Shown: positions 36,001 to 48,300 of the stretch, piece after piece
How the letters are laid out: each line of letters begins with the position of its first letter
Numbering within the stretch: position 1 is the first letter of the stretch
NCBI GenBank assembly: GCA_037954235.1
Contig: JBBMOA010000016.1
Coordinates: 1,336,403-1,400,402 of the forward strand
DNA: 64,000 bases
Origin: Aulostomus chinensis
Lineage: Eukaryota > Chordata > Actinopteri > Syngnathiformes > Aulostomidae
Reading direction: 5' to 3'
Translations under genes and position numbers: made by a program
Notes under the pieces: generated by a model
The model's input: the letters and a program-made list of their open reading frames with translations, nothing else
What the model was told of the DNA's origin: nothing
The model's database searches: none

Positions 36001-39000
36001 GCTGTTGTTTGGTCAGTTTTCTGCACTTCAGAAGAGAGACACTCTTTCCCATAAAGTGTGAACAACAGAGTGAATTTCAGGAGCAGTTTGGGTTTCATCA
36101 TTATTTCAATGTGCCCGTGTGGAGTGTGTTCATATCAGAGAGTGGACGAAGTTCGGCTGTGTGTCAATCACCTGACACCCACAGAGACATGAGGATTATC
36201 CCTCAAAACCATACAGAACCAGGCACGCACTGATAATGAGCTCAGAGAGCCTAAACCAGTGTAGATTATTCTAATTCCTCCTTTGACAGCCATCGCTTAC
36301 GTTCATCCTTTTTGTAGCTCTTATGTTGGCTGATCATTTCACTCAGGTTTCATTGTCTCCGGTGTAAACCAGAGGCTGACAGTCGGTGGGAAATCTGTCC
36401 GATAGCATCGCGTTCTCCTCAGGTACCGTCGGGCTCGTAACGCTGCACGCCTTCGTCAGCTGGGAAGTATTTTAGGAAAGATTCTAGATCAGTGCTCACC
36501 ACCCCTCCCAACTAACCCTCAATTTCTAGGAAACTACAAATTCCTCATCCCTGCCACATGAAACCTTACCACAAACAAGAATATCAGCCCCTTTTGAAAC
36601 AATTCCTCTCATACTTCAACTTTAATTGTATCATAAAATAGTATGGATCCTTTGAAGTTGTTAGCTTTTCAAAATAAGAGCACTCCTATACCTTTCTCTC
36701 ACGCATCAGCAAACTGAAGACGATGATTCTCTGCCAAAGCAGTCAAGTAATCCTCCACGACTGTTGGTCTCATTAGCATGCAACAATGACACTGAGGAAC
36801 ATGTTTACACTTCCCCACAGACTCTATAGAGTGTAATTCTAATTGAACATTTCTTTCGAGTTCTGCAGTTGTAATCTGGATCTTGTTGAGTGGCGCTGGG
36901 TGAGCTAATTGTTGCCTCTCGGGGAATATAAAAATGTAATTGAATGAGTTTAGTGGGGGCTCATTTCACAGATTCAGTTAGAACCAATCTATCCTCACCA
37001 CTTGAAACTGATGAAAGGAACTTTTGCTAAATTGATACACACTCGTGTTTCCTCCCACACACACAGGCAACGCCACCATCAGGCAATCAGGCAGATGGGG
37101 GGGCAAGTTTTTGTTTTTTTTGGGGGGGGGGGCAAGTTAGTGCTTTAGCCCCTCCCCCTTTCGCTCCTTTAAAATGAAAAAAAATGTTCATCTAGCATAA
37201 TTAATAGAACTAACATCGGCTGCTTTTAGACTGCTGAGTTTGCTCCACCAACTCAACTCAACACTCCAGTCAGCACTCATGTAAAAGTCTGCACCGCTCA
37301 GGCAGCGCGGAAAGACGACATCACGCGTGGAAGCCTTTCTGACCAAGACAGGCCGCCACAGCAGAACTCATGAGAAGTTTCAACTTTACACCAGAATCCC
37401 ACCACGTCAGATTCGTTCCCCGGTCAAATCCAGACTCCAGCGTTTGTTTGTAATTTTATACAGAGAGTAGAAAAAACTTCTTGATACCAAAACACAACTG
37501 TTCTCAGTTATTTTGTGGCCACAAAATACATGATTTGTTCCCTCAATGTTGTCATTTCAAGACCCAGAAACTGTTGTTTTCTCATGAGCTTGCGCCACTA
37601 AATTAATCAATTATTGGCAACAACAGGGATCCTCCCAGTGCTGTCCATGGCCCTCCTCCTCTGGCCGGGGGACCAGCAGCACAGGTGCTGCTCATCGCCA
37701 ATCAGCCAGGCCTGCGGCCAATTACAGGCCCGGCAACAAGAGGAAGCCTGGACCCCTAAGAACTGAACCCCCGTGGTAACGACACCCACAGGCTCTCGTT
37801 GGAGTTTGCTGCCTTTTGCCAACACTCCAGTTTTTGCTCTGCAGATTTACTCACATGTTATTTTTCCCTTCCCCAAGAGTTCCTCTGTGACTCCAACGCC
37901 TCTCCAGAACCGCTCCATGACTCCAGTACCTCCTGAGTCCTCCTCCGTGATCCCTCTGCCTCCCAAGACTCCTCCGTGGCTACACAACCACCCTGCTATA
38001 ACCCCCTTTGTCTCCTGGACCCCAACAGTCTCCTTCCTGGTCTACCTTCAGTTGCTCTGGGACCTCTAACCCCCAGTGTTAGGTATTCCCCACCCTGGAC
38101 TGGTTAGTGCATGTGCACACACGCACGCGCACACACGCACACACCCAGACGTACTTGCACATCCCATACCATTCATATAAAGCTTAAGCACCACAGCCCC
38201 CTCCCTCCATTCTAGCCTCCCTACTGCAGAGTAGGTTTGTTCCCTGTTTTTAATAAATAGCCTTCAATCATCCCTGGTGTCCTGGTGTCCTGTCTGTGTT
38301 TCCACTCCTGGGGTCCAAACCCAGTTGGAGGTTTTTCATAAATAGTTTGAGCTCAATGATAAGATTTTTGTCTTCCTCTCAGTACACAGTTTGGTGCCCA
38401 TGGTTGTACAACTGTAAAATATTAATGTTATGTTTCTTTGAGGGGGCATTAATCACGTACAGTGGAAGGAAATACAAAGAGGAAACCCTCTCACAGTTTT
38501 GTTGCGCCTCTTCCAGAGACAGGAAGTGATGCGAGGTTGTAGAAGTCAGTAGTTCTCTTTTGCTCAGAGTGGAGGAGAGAGATGATTCATCTCTCTTAAA
38601 CAGACATCAAGAGAAAAGTAAAGAGCAATGAAGCGTCGTCAGTGATTCTGCCTTCACGCTGCTGAGAGCTGGAGGGAGTGAACAAAGGAAGACGTATTTC
38701 ATCCTTGTCATTAGTGTCAGAGTGAAGCTGAGGACAGAGCTGGAGGTCTGGGGCTGTTTGTGCTTTGGAGTCACATAGGAACCCAAATACTTCCATCTGT
38801 GGTCTACAGCCTGGTGGTCGGCAGATACGTGTGTGTGTGTGTGTGACAGAGAGAGAGAGAGAGAGAGACTCACCAACACTGCACAGAGCAGTTCTTTTGT
38901 TTAGGCTCTGTTGTTTCTCTCAGATCACGGATCCTGGTTTCGTGGGAAGGAGAGCTTGATGTTTGTTGACTGTGTGTTTGCATGGACTCACATGTTGTTA

Positions 39001-39840
39001 TATTCATTTATTTTGTGTCAGTTTATTGAGTGAGTGTGCATATGTCAAGTTAAAAAGTTATGTTACCTCCCAGAACTTCTGCTGCTGCTCGAGGACGACC
39101 ACTATTTGTTACTATTAATGGTACTGCATGGCTTTATTAGTATTTTATTAGTATTATTTTTTAGTATTGAATGAAATATACTGTATATGATGTTGAAATG
39201 TTAAAAAAGGTCTTGAAATCAAAAACATGTAATGACATTAAATAGCCACAAAGAGGCAGCAGAGAACAGTGTTCAGGTAGATCTTAATTCCAGGGGTTTT
39301 CAGCGTGAGGTCCGGGGTCCTTGAGGGTCTCCCAGGAGGCCCTGGGCAAAACAGGAATGATTCAGTCTATCCTAATTCAGATTACTTTCGTTAAAATTAT
39401 TTTATTGTTAAAGGTTGCATTCAGAAACCTCTCACGTGAATTTAAACTCTTAATATTTTACTTTAATGTCATTTTCACCTCCTACTTTTTTCTGCAACAA
39501 TTAAAAACATGGCAAGTATCGAAATTATATTGTTATATACAAAATCTAGGCACTTTTAATTTGGAGTATTTTTTGACTGTGTGTGAGAGAAAGAGAATGG
39601 GAGGGTAAATAAAAAAAAAACAAATATTAAAAACTTCAGTGACTTTTAATATGAGACTGAGCCATTAACTAACAGGTACTGCACCACAGGGGATCGTGAG
39701 CTCATTAGAAATGTATCAAAGTACAAGCAGATGAACATTTATATTTACAGACAGCATCCTTTTCAAGCATTATTGCCAAAATAATGAAATGCGACAAATA
39801 CAAGTGTCACATTTTTCAGTATAAAGCGATTCGGAGAATT
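36001..39840. other. Intergenic, 5' flank of mcm8
   Basis: Contains a SOX/POU-like composite site (36,772-36,788), G-runs near 37,097-37,132, an LTR-like block (37,610-38,330), a (GT)n(GA)n tract at 38,829-38,868, and a CAGGGGTTTTCA string at 39,291 resembling a hAT terminus. No exons were found on either strand. In particular, no TRMT6-like coding sequence is visible head-to-head with mcm8. Confidence 0.45.
36772..36788 (-). promoter_or_regulatory. SOX-POU composite-like motif
   Basis: On the - strand the sequence reads CATTGTT, then GC, then ATGCTAAT: a SOX-type site next to an octamer variant with a 2-bp spacer. Functional SOX2/OCT4 composites use these same half-sites with short spacers. 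The surrounding 36,750-36,990 is repeat-free. Function is inferred only. Confidence 0.35.
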
Positions 39841-39953
39841 GGCCTGCAGTACCTTCGCTGTCCTCTGCGGGCGGTAGAGCGCGTTAGGCTCATTGCTACC
39901 GCCAAAGACCGAGTAGAAGAAGGTCTACCAGTGGAGGGAACTTTGACAGGGAG
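39841..39953 (+). promoter_or_regulatory. mcm8: Probable mcm8 promoter / untranslated first exon
   Basis: CpG-containing stretch ending in a good 5' splice site (GGGAG|gtaaac at 39,953/39,954), about 1.07 kb before the first coding exon. Vertebrate MCM8 genes commonly have a non-coding first exon. An 8-bp inverted repeat GGCGGTAG (39,870-39,877) / CTACCGCC (39,896-39,903) could fold at the transcript start. The start site itself is not determined. Confidence 0.5.
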
Positions 39954-41028
39954 GTAAACACTTATTACACTTCATTTAATCTTCTGTCGTGATTTAACGG
40001 AGTAACTCCGTCACAGGCCGCTGGATGTGGAAGTTGTTGGAACGCTCGACCGCCGCTAACGCACTGAGCTTCGAGCTAGCAAGCTAACTCTGAAATTCAA
40101 AACATCAGAATCCACGTCGAGAGGCGCTTGTCTAAGCAAGTTCGTCGTTATCGCACGTTAATTACAATCATTATTATGTGCTTGTTTAAAATGATTGAGC
40201 GACATGAAGTGGAACATTTATCGCGTAGCTAAACCAAGTTACCAGCTCTGTGGCTGGGATCGAATCCCCTCATATCGAATGTAGCCGGGGAATGTAGGAC
40301 TGGAGCAGCACCAACGACCCAGACAGCATCGCTCCATGTAGTCTGTCTTAGCCCTTAAGTTATATCATCAATCATTCTTTCAGTTTATGGAACATTTTAA
40401 TGATAATGAGGAAAAAGGCAGTTGGCCAAAGAAGAAAATAAAAAAGCAAAACCAACTGAAATAGATAAACATGAAAAAACAGATGAAGAAACAAGGATTG
40501 AGACACTCAGATAATGCTGATCATGTTCCAGGGGGTTAGAGGAAGTTTGGAACTTGCCTTAAGCCTTCATACGATCACGTACTAATTCTACACATGCAAC
40601 CTTCAGTTGCCGTCAGAAACCTTTGACTCATCTGTCAGGGTACAAATGATCCCACTCCTAAAACACACAGTGTAACTATTAACACTAAATATTGTCTATT
40701 TATTCCTGTGCTAGATCACTTTAATCATGAGAAAAATGCTATTTGTAATCAAGTAGAATCATTTGAAGAAAATCAATGACAATCATGAAATTGTTGAAGA
40801 AATCCTATTTAATTTTTTAACCCCTGTTTCTTGCATTTAAAAAGAAATCATACTTCGTCCTTTTTGGAAATGTTCTCTGGAGTCCAGTGAGTCTCGCAGG
40901 TGAACAACAACAACAACAACTCATTGCATCCTTCTTCTTCTGGTAAACATCGATAAGGATTCTCATTGACATGAAAACACTCAGGTTTCAGATATGACCA
41001 CCAAAGTGCCTCCTTGTTCCCCCCAGGA

Positions 41029-41344
41029 ATGAGTGGAGAGGAGTCTAGAAGAGGCGCGTGGAGGGGTGGGAACAGGGGACGGAGAGGTGGAGGAACAGGT
41101 GGTGGAGGATGGAGAGGAGGTGGTGGAGGATGGAGTGGAGGTGGTGGAGGATGGAGAGGAGGAGGTGGTGGAGGATGGAGAGGAGGTGGCAGAGGATGGA
41201 GAGGAGGAGGTGATGGAGGATGGAGAGGAGGTGGCGGAGGATGGAGAAGTAGAGGATCAGCAGGTGGGGGAAGAGGTGCAGGACAAGGGAGGGGAGGAGG
41301 TGATGGTGGTGGAGCAGCAAACCAAAACTTCAGCACCCAGAGAG
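41029..41344 (+). CDS. mcm8: mcm8 coding exon 1
   Basis: Residues 1-105 plus one base. The acceptor CCCCAG ends at 41,026, two bases before the ATG, and the donor is AGAG|gttagt. It encodes a repetitive GGGWRGGG-type stretch built from tandem GGTGGTGGAGGATGGAGAGG-like units, that is, a coding minisatellite. This part is the least conserved of the family. Confidence 0.9.
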
Positions 41345-42312
41345 GTTAGTTTCATTAGCACACATCCAATCTATCAAGTAGATGGTGTCGGGGGGGGGGG
41401 GGTCCTGTCTACTAGTCCTGCTCTGGGACGATGGACCAGTATTTCCTTAAACGTGGGTTTGTTCTTCCAGAGTTGGTCTCAACTTATTGTCCCAAATGTC
41501 CCCTCAGTCCTCCGTCAGGGCTCCCTGGACGCGCTGTGCCCCTATAAAGGATGGCCACTGTACTTCAGTGAAGGTACGGCAGCGTGACAACCATGCAAAG
41601 CGTTGACTGACAGATAAATACCACCTGAGTGACGCTGGAAGTCTTCTATGTGCAGGATTCATCAAGAGCTCGCCCAGTGTGGAGAAGACCAAAGTGTTTG
41701 AGAAATATTTTTCTTCCAAGATTCACCTCTATGACAAGGTCAGCGGGTTGCTGGAGGGTCCCACTGGCGCTCTCTCTTGTGGGTGATAGAGTTGTGTATC
41801 AGATGTCGCCCTGCGTTTGTGCTGGCAGGATGAGATCGAGCGCCATGGCAGCGTGCTGGTGGACTACGCGGACTTGACTGGAGACAAGACTGTGAGAGAC
41901 GCACTCCCTGAACTCGCCAGCGACCTGAAGGAGCAGCCAGAGCTGATGCTCAACTGTTTGGGTGTGGCCATCCACCAGGTGAGGCCCTACGCAGCATGTT
42001 GTGTGTGTCGACATCTACAAGTTACGAACTATGTATGTTTTTAAAATCATAATTTTTTTCATAAATAGAATTTAAAAGTTCAGTTAGGAAGTGAACGGCT
42101 GCAGCAGCATTCATGCAGGTGTGTGGTGGGAAAATATCTGTGTGTTCATGTCTTTTCAGGTGTTGACTGTAGATTTGGAGAAACAGGCTGCTGAGCTCCA
42201 AGGGGAGGAGCTTTCTGTAACCACACCCATCATCAACATTCCTCACATCAGTGCCAGGTAAGAGCACCATCTCACACCTGTGACAACCCTGAGATCACAA
42301 ATGAAGATAACA

Positions 42313-42362
<50 letters not shown>

Positions 42363-45300
42363 TGTGTTTGTGTTTGTGTTTGTGTGTGTGTGTGTGTGTA
42401 ATGTTTCCCCAGGCTGTACAACTACGAGCCAGTGACTGCACTGCGGAAGTTGCGTGCCAGTGTGTTTGGACGTCTGGTGTGTGTGAAGGGGACGGTGGTC
42501 AGAGTGAGCAACATTCGACCTCTGTGTACCCGCCTGGCCTTCAGGTGCCTGGTGTGCTCACACACACTGTCGCTGCCACTGCAGCATGGAAAATATGCAA
42601 TGCCCACCAAGGTATACACACACACACACACACAGAACATTTCCTTCAGCATATATAGATAATAACCTTGCAGACGTGTGTGTGTGTGTTGTCTCATAGT
42701 GTATGCAGCCGGACTGTTCCAGTCGCTCTTTTACTGCCAGCCGGAGTTCTTCCCTAACACAAACTGTGGACTGGCAGATCATCAAGTATGCTCATGAACA
42801 CACATCTGTGTGTAGTTGTGTACTTTTGTGTGTCAAATTGTGACCTACAATCTTTTGTTTATCAGTCGTTGAATAAAACTAGAGATCCTAATGTTGCTGT
42901 GGAAACAGGGATGACTATTTTTTTAATTCGTCTTCATCAAACTGCCACTCCATTCTGTGTAAAGTAGAGCAGGTAGAGGTGTGAGTGGTTCATCAGGCTG
43001 ATTAAAGCCTTACGTCATCCCAGAGGTGCTCACAAATCAGGTTTGTTGACTCAAAGAAGTTTTATTCTTCTGGTACCATCGCTGAGTGACTCCAGAATGC
43101 AGAAGGAACCAGCCATGTATATTTAGCTTGATGCTAACACAGACTGATGGCTAACAACAGTTGTTCATGTGAGTGTTCATGTGAGTGTTCATGTGAGTGT
43201 TCATGTCAGTGTTCATGTGAGTGTTCGTGTCAGTGTTCATGTCAGTGTTCGTGTCAGTGTTCGTGTCAGTGTTCATGTGAGTGTTCGTGTCAGTGTTCAT
43301 GTCAGTGTTCATGTGAGTGTTCATGTGAGTGTTCGTGTCAGTGTTCGTGTCAGTGTTCGTGTCAGTGTTCATGTGAGTGTTCATGTGAGTGTTCGTGTCA
43401 GTGTTCATGTGAGTGTTCGTGTGAGTGTTCGTGTGAGTGTTCGTGTGAGTGTTCATGTGAGTGTTCATGTGAGTGTTCATGTCAGTGTCCATGTGAGTGT
43501 TCATGTGAGTGTTCGTGTGAGTGTTCGTGTGAGTGTTCATGTCAGTGTCCATGTGAGTGTTCATGTCAGTGGAGGCGTTGACATTCGTGAGTCAGAGTTC
43601 TGTCGAGGGTCTGAGTGTTATAGAGTCAGCAGAGATGTGGAGGTGGAGAGCAGCAATGTAGTAAAGCATCCCCACATTTCTGTTGTGTCAAAAGTGTGTG
43701 TGTGTGTGTGTGTGTGTTCATTCCTGCAGGGTGCAGGAGTTGATGGGTGGAGAGCAGAGGGAGGCTGGACGAATCCCACGTACTGTTGAGTGTCACCTGA
43801 CCTCTGACCTCTGTGACAGTTGCGTCCCTGGAGACACTGTAACTGTTACAGGAATAGTTAGAGTTACAAATGATGGTACACACACACACACACACACATG
43901 AACTATGTTCGTCTATGTACGTGTTCTAAACATGATTGGAGCGGGTATGTTTTTGTTCAGGCAGCTCCAGAGGGAACAAGGATCAGTGTATGTTCCTCCT
44001 CTACATCGAAGCCACCTCAGTCAGCAACACTAAAGGTATCTCCTTTTCCTTTGTTCTTTCTGAACTTCCATGGCAGCAGTCAGTGAGATGGAACTTCTTG
44101 AATGTTTAGGTCAGGAGTCCAAGTCAGGAGGTCAAGGGTCAAGAGGGTCACTTGAGGAGAATTGTGGAGGTGAGGAGTTCAGTCTGAAGGAGCTGTATGC
44201 CATCCAGGAGATCCAGTCACAGGCGGACCTGCTGAGACTCATAGTACAGTAAGATACTCCAGCAGTCACAGGTCTCGTAAATCTGATGTCATCTTATACC
44301 AGCTGTTGGCGAGACCACGTTTGTCACGTAATCAGAACAAGGGCTTTGCGATTAGACTGAAAACATGGAATATGCTACATAACCAGATGTTGCTGTTGCA
44401 CTCTCTAGAAATATCAGAAACATAGTTCTGAGTTCCTAACCGTCTCCAGCAGCTGGAGGTTTGCTGCAACGCGGTCTACTCATTGCTCCTTAATGTTTAC
44501 AGTTCACTTGAAGTATTTACATGTCAGAAGATATGCGGCTCTCTGAGTTTTGTAATTTTTGTGCACAGTTTCTTCTTCACTACCTCCACACCAAACCATT
44601 AGCTCTGCAGGAAGCAGAATCTATGACTTGAAACAAAGCAGCTAGCACAGATGTATGACTCCACACCTTCACTGTCTTTATGTCCTCCAGCTCCTTGTGT
44701 CCAGCCATCTATGGCCATCTGGTGAGTTCAGCCCCGCTGCACTTTTACCTCCAGCAAACAGGTGTGTTTGATTCTTGATGAGGTGAATATTTGCCTGTGT
44801 AACGTCTTGTGTGTAGCTGGTGAAAGCTGCGTTAGCATTGACATTGTTTGGAGGCAGACAGAAGCACACGGGGAAGAACAGCGTCCCCGTCAGAGGAGAC
44901 CCTCACATCCTGATGGTGGGAGACCCCGGGCTCGGAAAGAGCCAGATGTTACAGGTAACACCAGGGTGGCACCTGGCCAATGTGTGTAAAATCAGTGATG
45001 AGTTCTGTCAGATTGTGGCCTGTTGATCTGAAGCAGTAATTCATCTTTGCCTGGGAAACACATTAGTAACCAATGTGTGTGTGTTTGTAGGCAGTGTGCA
45101 ATGTGGCTCCCAGAGGAATTTATGTTTGTGGCAACAGTACCAGCTCTGCAGGTGAAGTGACTTAGTTGTCTCATGTATTATTTACATGATAATCTTTGGA
45201 GGTTAATATTTAATGCTTCTCTCCTCAGGACTAACGGTGAGTTTATACCGAGATCCAGGATCAGGGGATTATGCTCTGGAGGCTGGGGCCCTGGTTCTCG

Positions 45301-48300
45301 CTGACCAAGGTAGGAAAGAGTGGAAACAGGGTTATTTCTGATTAAAAGTGGTTCAAAGGTGAATTCAAGGAAGTTTGTAGTAGTAGGATGATGATGATGA
45401 TAAACTGTGGTCTCAGGCTTTAGACTTTCGACTTTCTACCTCCGACTCTCAACGAGACTCTGGTCCTTAGCATTTCTCAGCTGCAGCATGCTGCTGGTTC
45501 CTCCAGTTCAAGAGGCTAGTGGAGTCAAACACCCACACCTGAGAAGTCAGCAGGAGGGAAATGCAGCTCTGCCTTCCTGTTGGGGCTTCAACATGTTTCT
45601 CCTGCTTGCTCTCTTAAGGTCTGTGCTGCATCGATGAGTTCGATAAGTTGGGCAACCAACAGCAGGCTCTGTTGGAGGCGATGGAGCAGCAGTCGGTGAG
45701 TCTGGCTAAGGCTGGAATCGTCTCCTCTCTGCCTGCCAGAACCTCGGTTGTAGCTGCTGCCAACCCTGTCGGGGGTCACTACAACAGGGGCAAGACGGTC
45801 TCTGAAAATTTAAAGTGAGTTAGTAACAGTCGTCAAGTTGTGACACAGAGAAACAAACTCTCTGGGTTTCGCTACGAAGTCCCTCAGTTCCCCGATTGTG
45901 TCCCGTTCAACCTTGTTTGGTCACGACTTTCTGACGTCCTGGTTCGACCAGAACCAAAATCCCAGGTTTCACAGGCATTCTTGCTCGTATTCATTCATGT
46001 TTTTATTATTTTCATCTGCCACTCTTATTCTTTAGAGGTGACATGATCATCAGAACAGTCCAAACCCCAAAGACTCAGTTATTCATCAGGAAAATAAGAG
46101 GAAATAAAGCTAAAAATATAGTTGTTCATTTCTCAATAAAAGTGTTTACTCGTTTATTTAACTCTGCTACCTTCAAATGTCATTTTTGCTTGGAAAGAGA
46201 CTGAAATGATTAATTGTGTCATTGTATTGTAAGTCTGTTTTTATTGGAACGAATTCAAAATTTTGCTCAAAAAGAAGGAAATAACTAAATCTTTTCCACC
46301 ATTTACTGACGCCGCTGCCTACATGGAGAATTGATGTGTCAGGAGAAACAGAAGACTTGGACAGCAGCATCGCCAGAACATGTGGCAGATGGACCAGAGG
46401 GGTTCCTGACAGTGTAAAAGGGGAAGGTTTTACTGGTTCTCTTGTCTTTAGAATGGGTTCCCCTCTACTCTCTCGCTTCGACGTTGTCTTCCTCCTCTTG
46501 GACATCCCTGATGAGTCACATGACCGCCACCTCTCAGAGCATGTCATGGCAAACCGGGCAGGAAGAGGCAAAAACAGCAGTGCCGTAGTAACCAGGACCA
46601 ACAGTGCTACAGAGACCTCCATCTTACTGGAGCACTCAGACATGCCACTGTCTGAACGCTTGCAGGTACATTTGGACAAACATTAATTCCCTCCACCGCA
46701 TGTGTATCTGGCAGTTCATCATTTCTTTTTCCAGATCCCTGCAGGTGAGATCTCTGACCCCATCCCTGCGTGCTTGTTGAGGAAGTACATCAGCTACGCT
46801 CGTCAGTACGTTCACCCCTCGCTGTCCCCCGAAGCCGCACAAACCCTCCAGAACTTCTACCTGTCGCTGAGATCTCAGTCCCACTCCGCCGACACCACGC
46901 CCATCACCACCCGCCAACTGGAGTCTTTGATCCGACTGACAGAGGTTCTCGAGTCTTCATGTTCTGATGTGCTTTCAGGCTACAATGAGCTGCACTTCTG
47001 AGCTTCAATGTTTTTCTGCAGGCAAGAGCCAGGCTGGAGCTCCGAGAAACAGCCACCAGGGGTGATGCTGAGGATGTGGTGGAGATCATGAAACACAGGT
47101 AGCAGTGCAGCTTCTATTAGCTTCTAGTCACGTACCTTCAAGAAATATACAGAGAAGATGGCCGTCGACTGTGTCAGAAGGTTTCTCCTCTCACTGCTAG
47201 TGTGCGTTTGTGGCTGTGTTTTGTAGCCTCGTCGACACGTACTCGGATGGTCTGGGCAATCTGGATTTCGAGCGCTCTCAGCTCGGGGCTGGCATGAGTC
47301 AACGCAGCGCTGCAAAACGATTAGTCAACGCACTGCACGCTCACTCTCAGAGGACCAATCAGAAACAGTTTGACCTCCAGATGATCCGGTCTGTGGCAGA
47401 CAGACTCAACATAAAGGTAGGAGGCCGGCGAGAGAAGTTAAAAGCTGTTTGACTTGGCAAACATTCTCACGACCACTCCTTCTTACAAATAAAGTATTTA
47501 GATTAAATCAGGAACTCCTGCGACTGCCTGTGTCACCATGGAGATAAATCAGCTCGTGTAGTAACAAACAACATGACCGTTTAATGAAACTGTTCAGCTC
47601 ACAGGAGCCTCTGGTAAATAGTACTGTCGTGTATCGCAGTATATGACAGAATCAGTACTGCATATGAACTGCATAGATATCTACATACGTGCGATTACAC
47701 GATGTAGTGTAACATCTCCATGGTTTCATCCTTGGTTCTCAGAGGAACAAAGCTCTGTGGATCGTGGTCACGCCGGTGACTGCTGGCAGTTTCAGTCATT
47801 GATTGTCAGCCTCTGGAGCTCAGACATTTGCTGATGTTTATATTTACAAAAATCCAGATGTTGAGTGATGAATCCACAAGCAACGCTGGGCAGCAGGAGT
47901 TCACCTCTCAGGGCGAAATGAGAGGGAATAACTCCAGAATCGGAGCTCACCGGCCGCATGTTTCAGCTGGAAGTGAGTGGACACCAACAACAGCAAAAAT
48001 GTCCAAAAGCCTCCGTCCACAAACTCGCAAAGGCGTCCTTGTTTTGGACAGTTTTGCCGTCGCGAGCTGTCAGGCTCCGTTAGCTTCAGGCTGAAGTAGG
48101 TGGCTGGTGTACTCTCAGTGTGGGACTCACAAAGGAGTCACGCGGGGGAAAAAATGTCTAACAATGAGCCGTTGAAAGGCAAATGTCTCAGGAGTGAGAT
48201 GTTCTTTGAATCCATGATCATCATGATACATGTAGGAACGTCAGAGCTCTTCAGCGAGGTCAGCAGCTGAGGAGAGGAGCTCCAGCCAGCTGAAGCTTGC

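Noticed and set aside
39291..39335. hAT terminus-like CAGGGGTTTTCA
   Set aside because: Only one end is seen and no 8-bp duplication; too weak to annotate as an element.
41033..41587. 184-codon Glu/Val/Asp-rich frame across mcm8 exon 1
   Set aside because: Wrong frame of the same coding minisatellite; it runs through intron sequence and does not join exon 2.
43147..43789. Cys-Ser and Val-Ser rich open frames (144 and 206 codons)
   Set aside because: 12-bp minisatellite in mcm8 intron 7; the real exon 8 uses another frame from 43,730.
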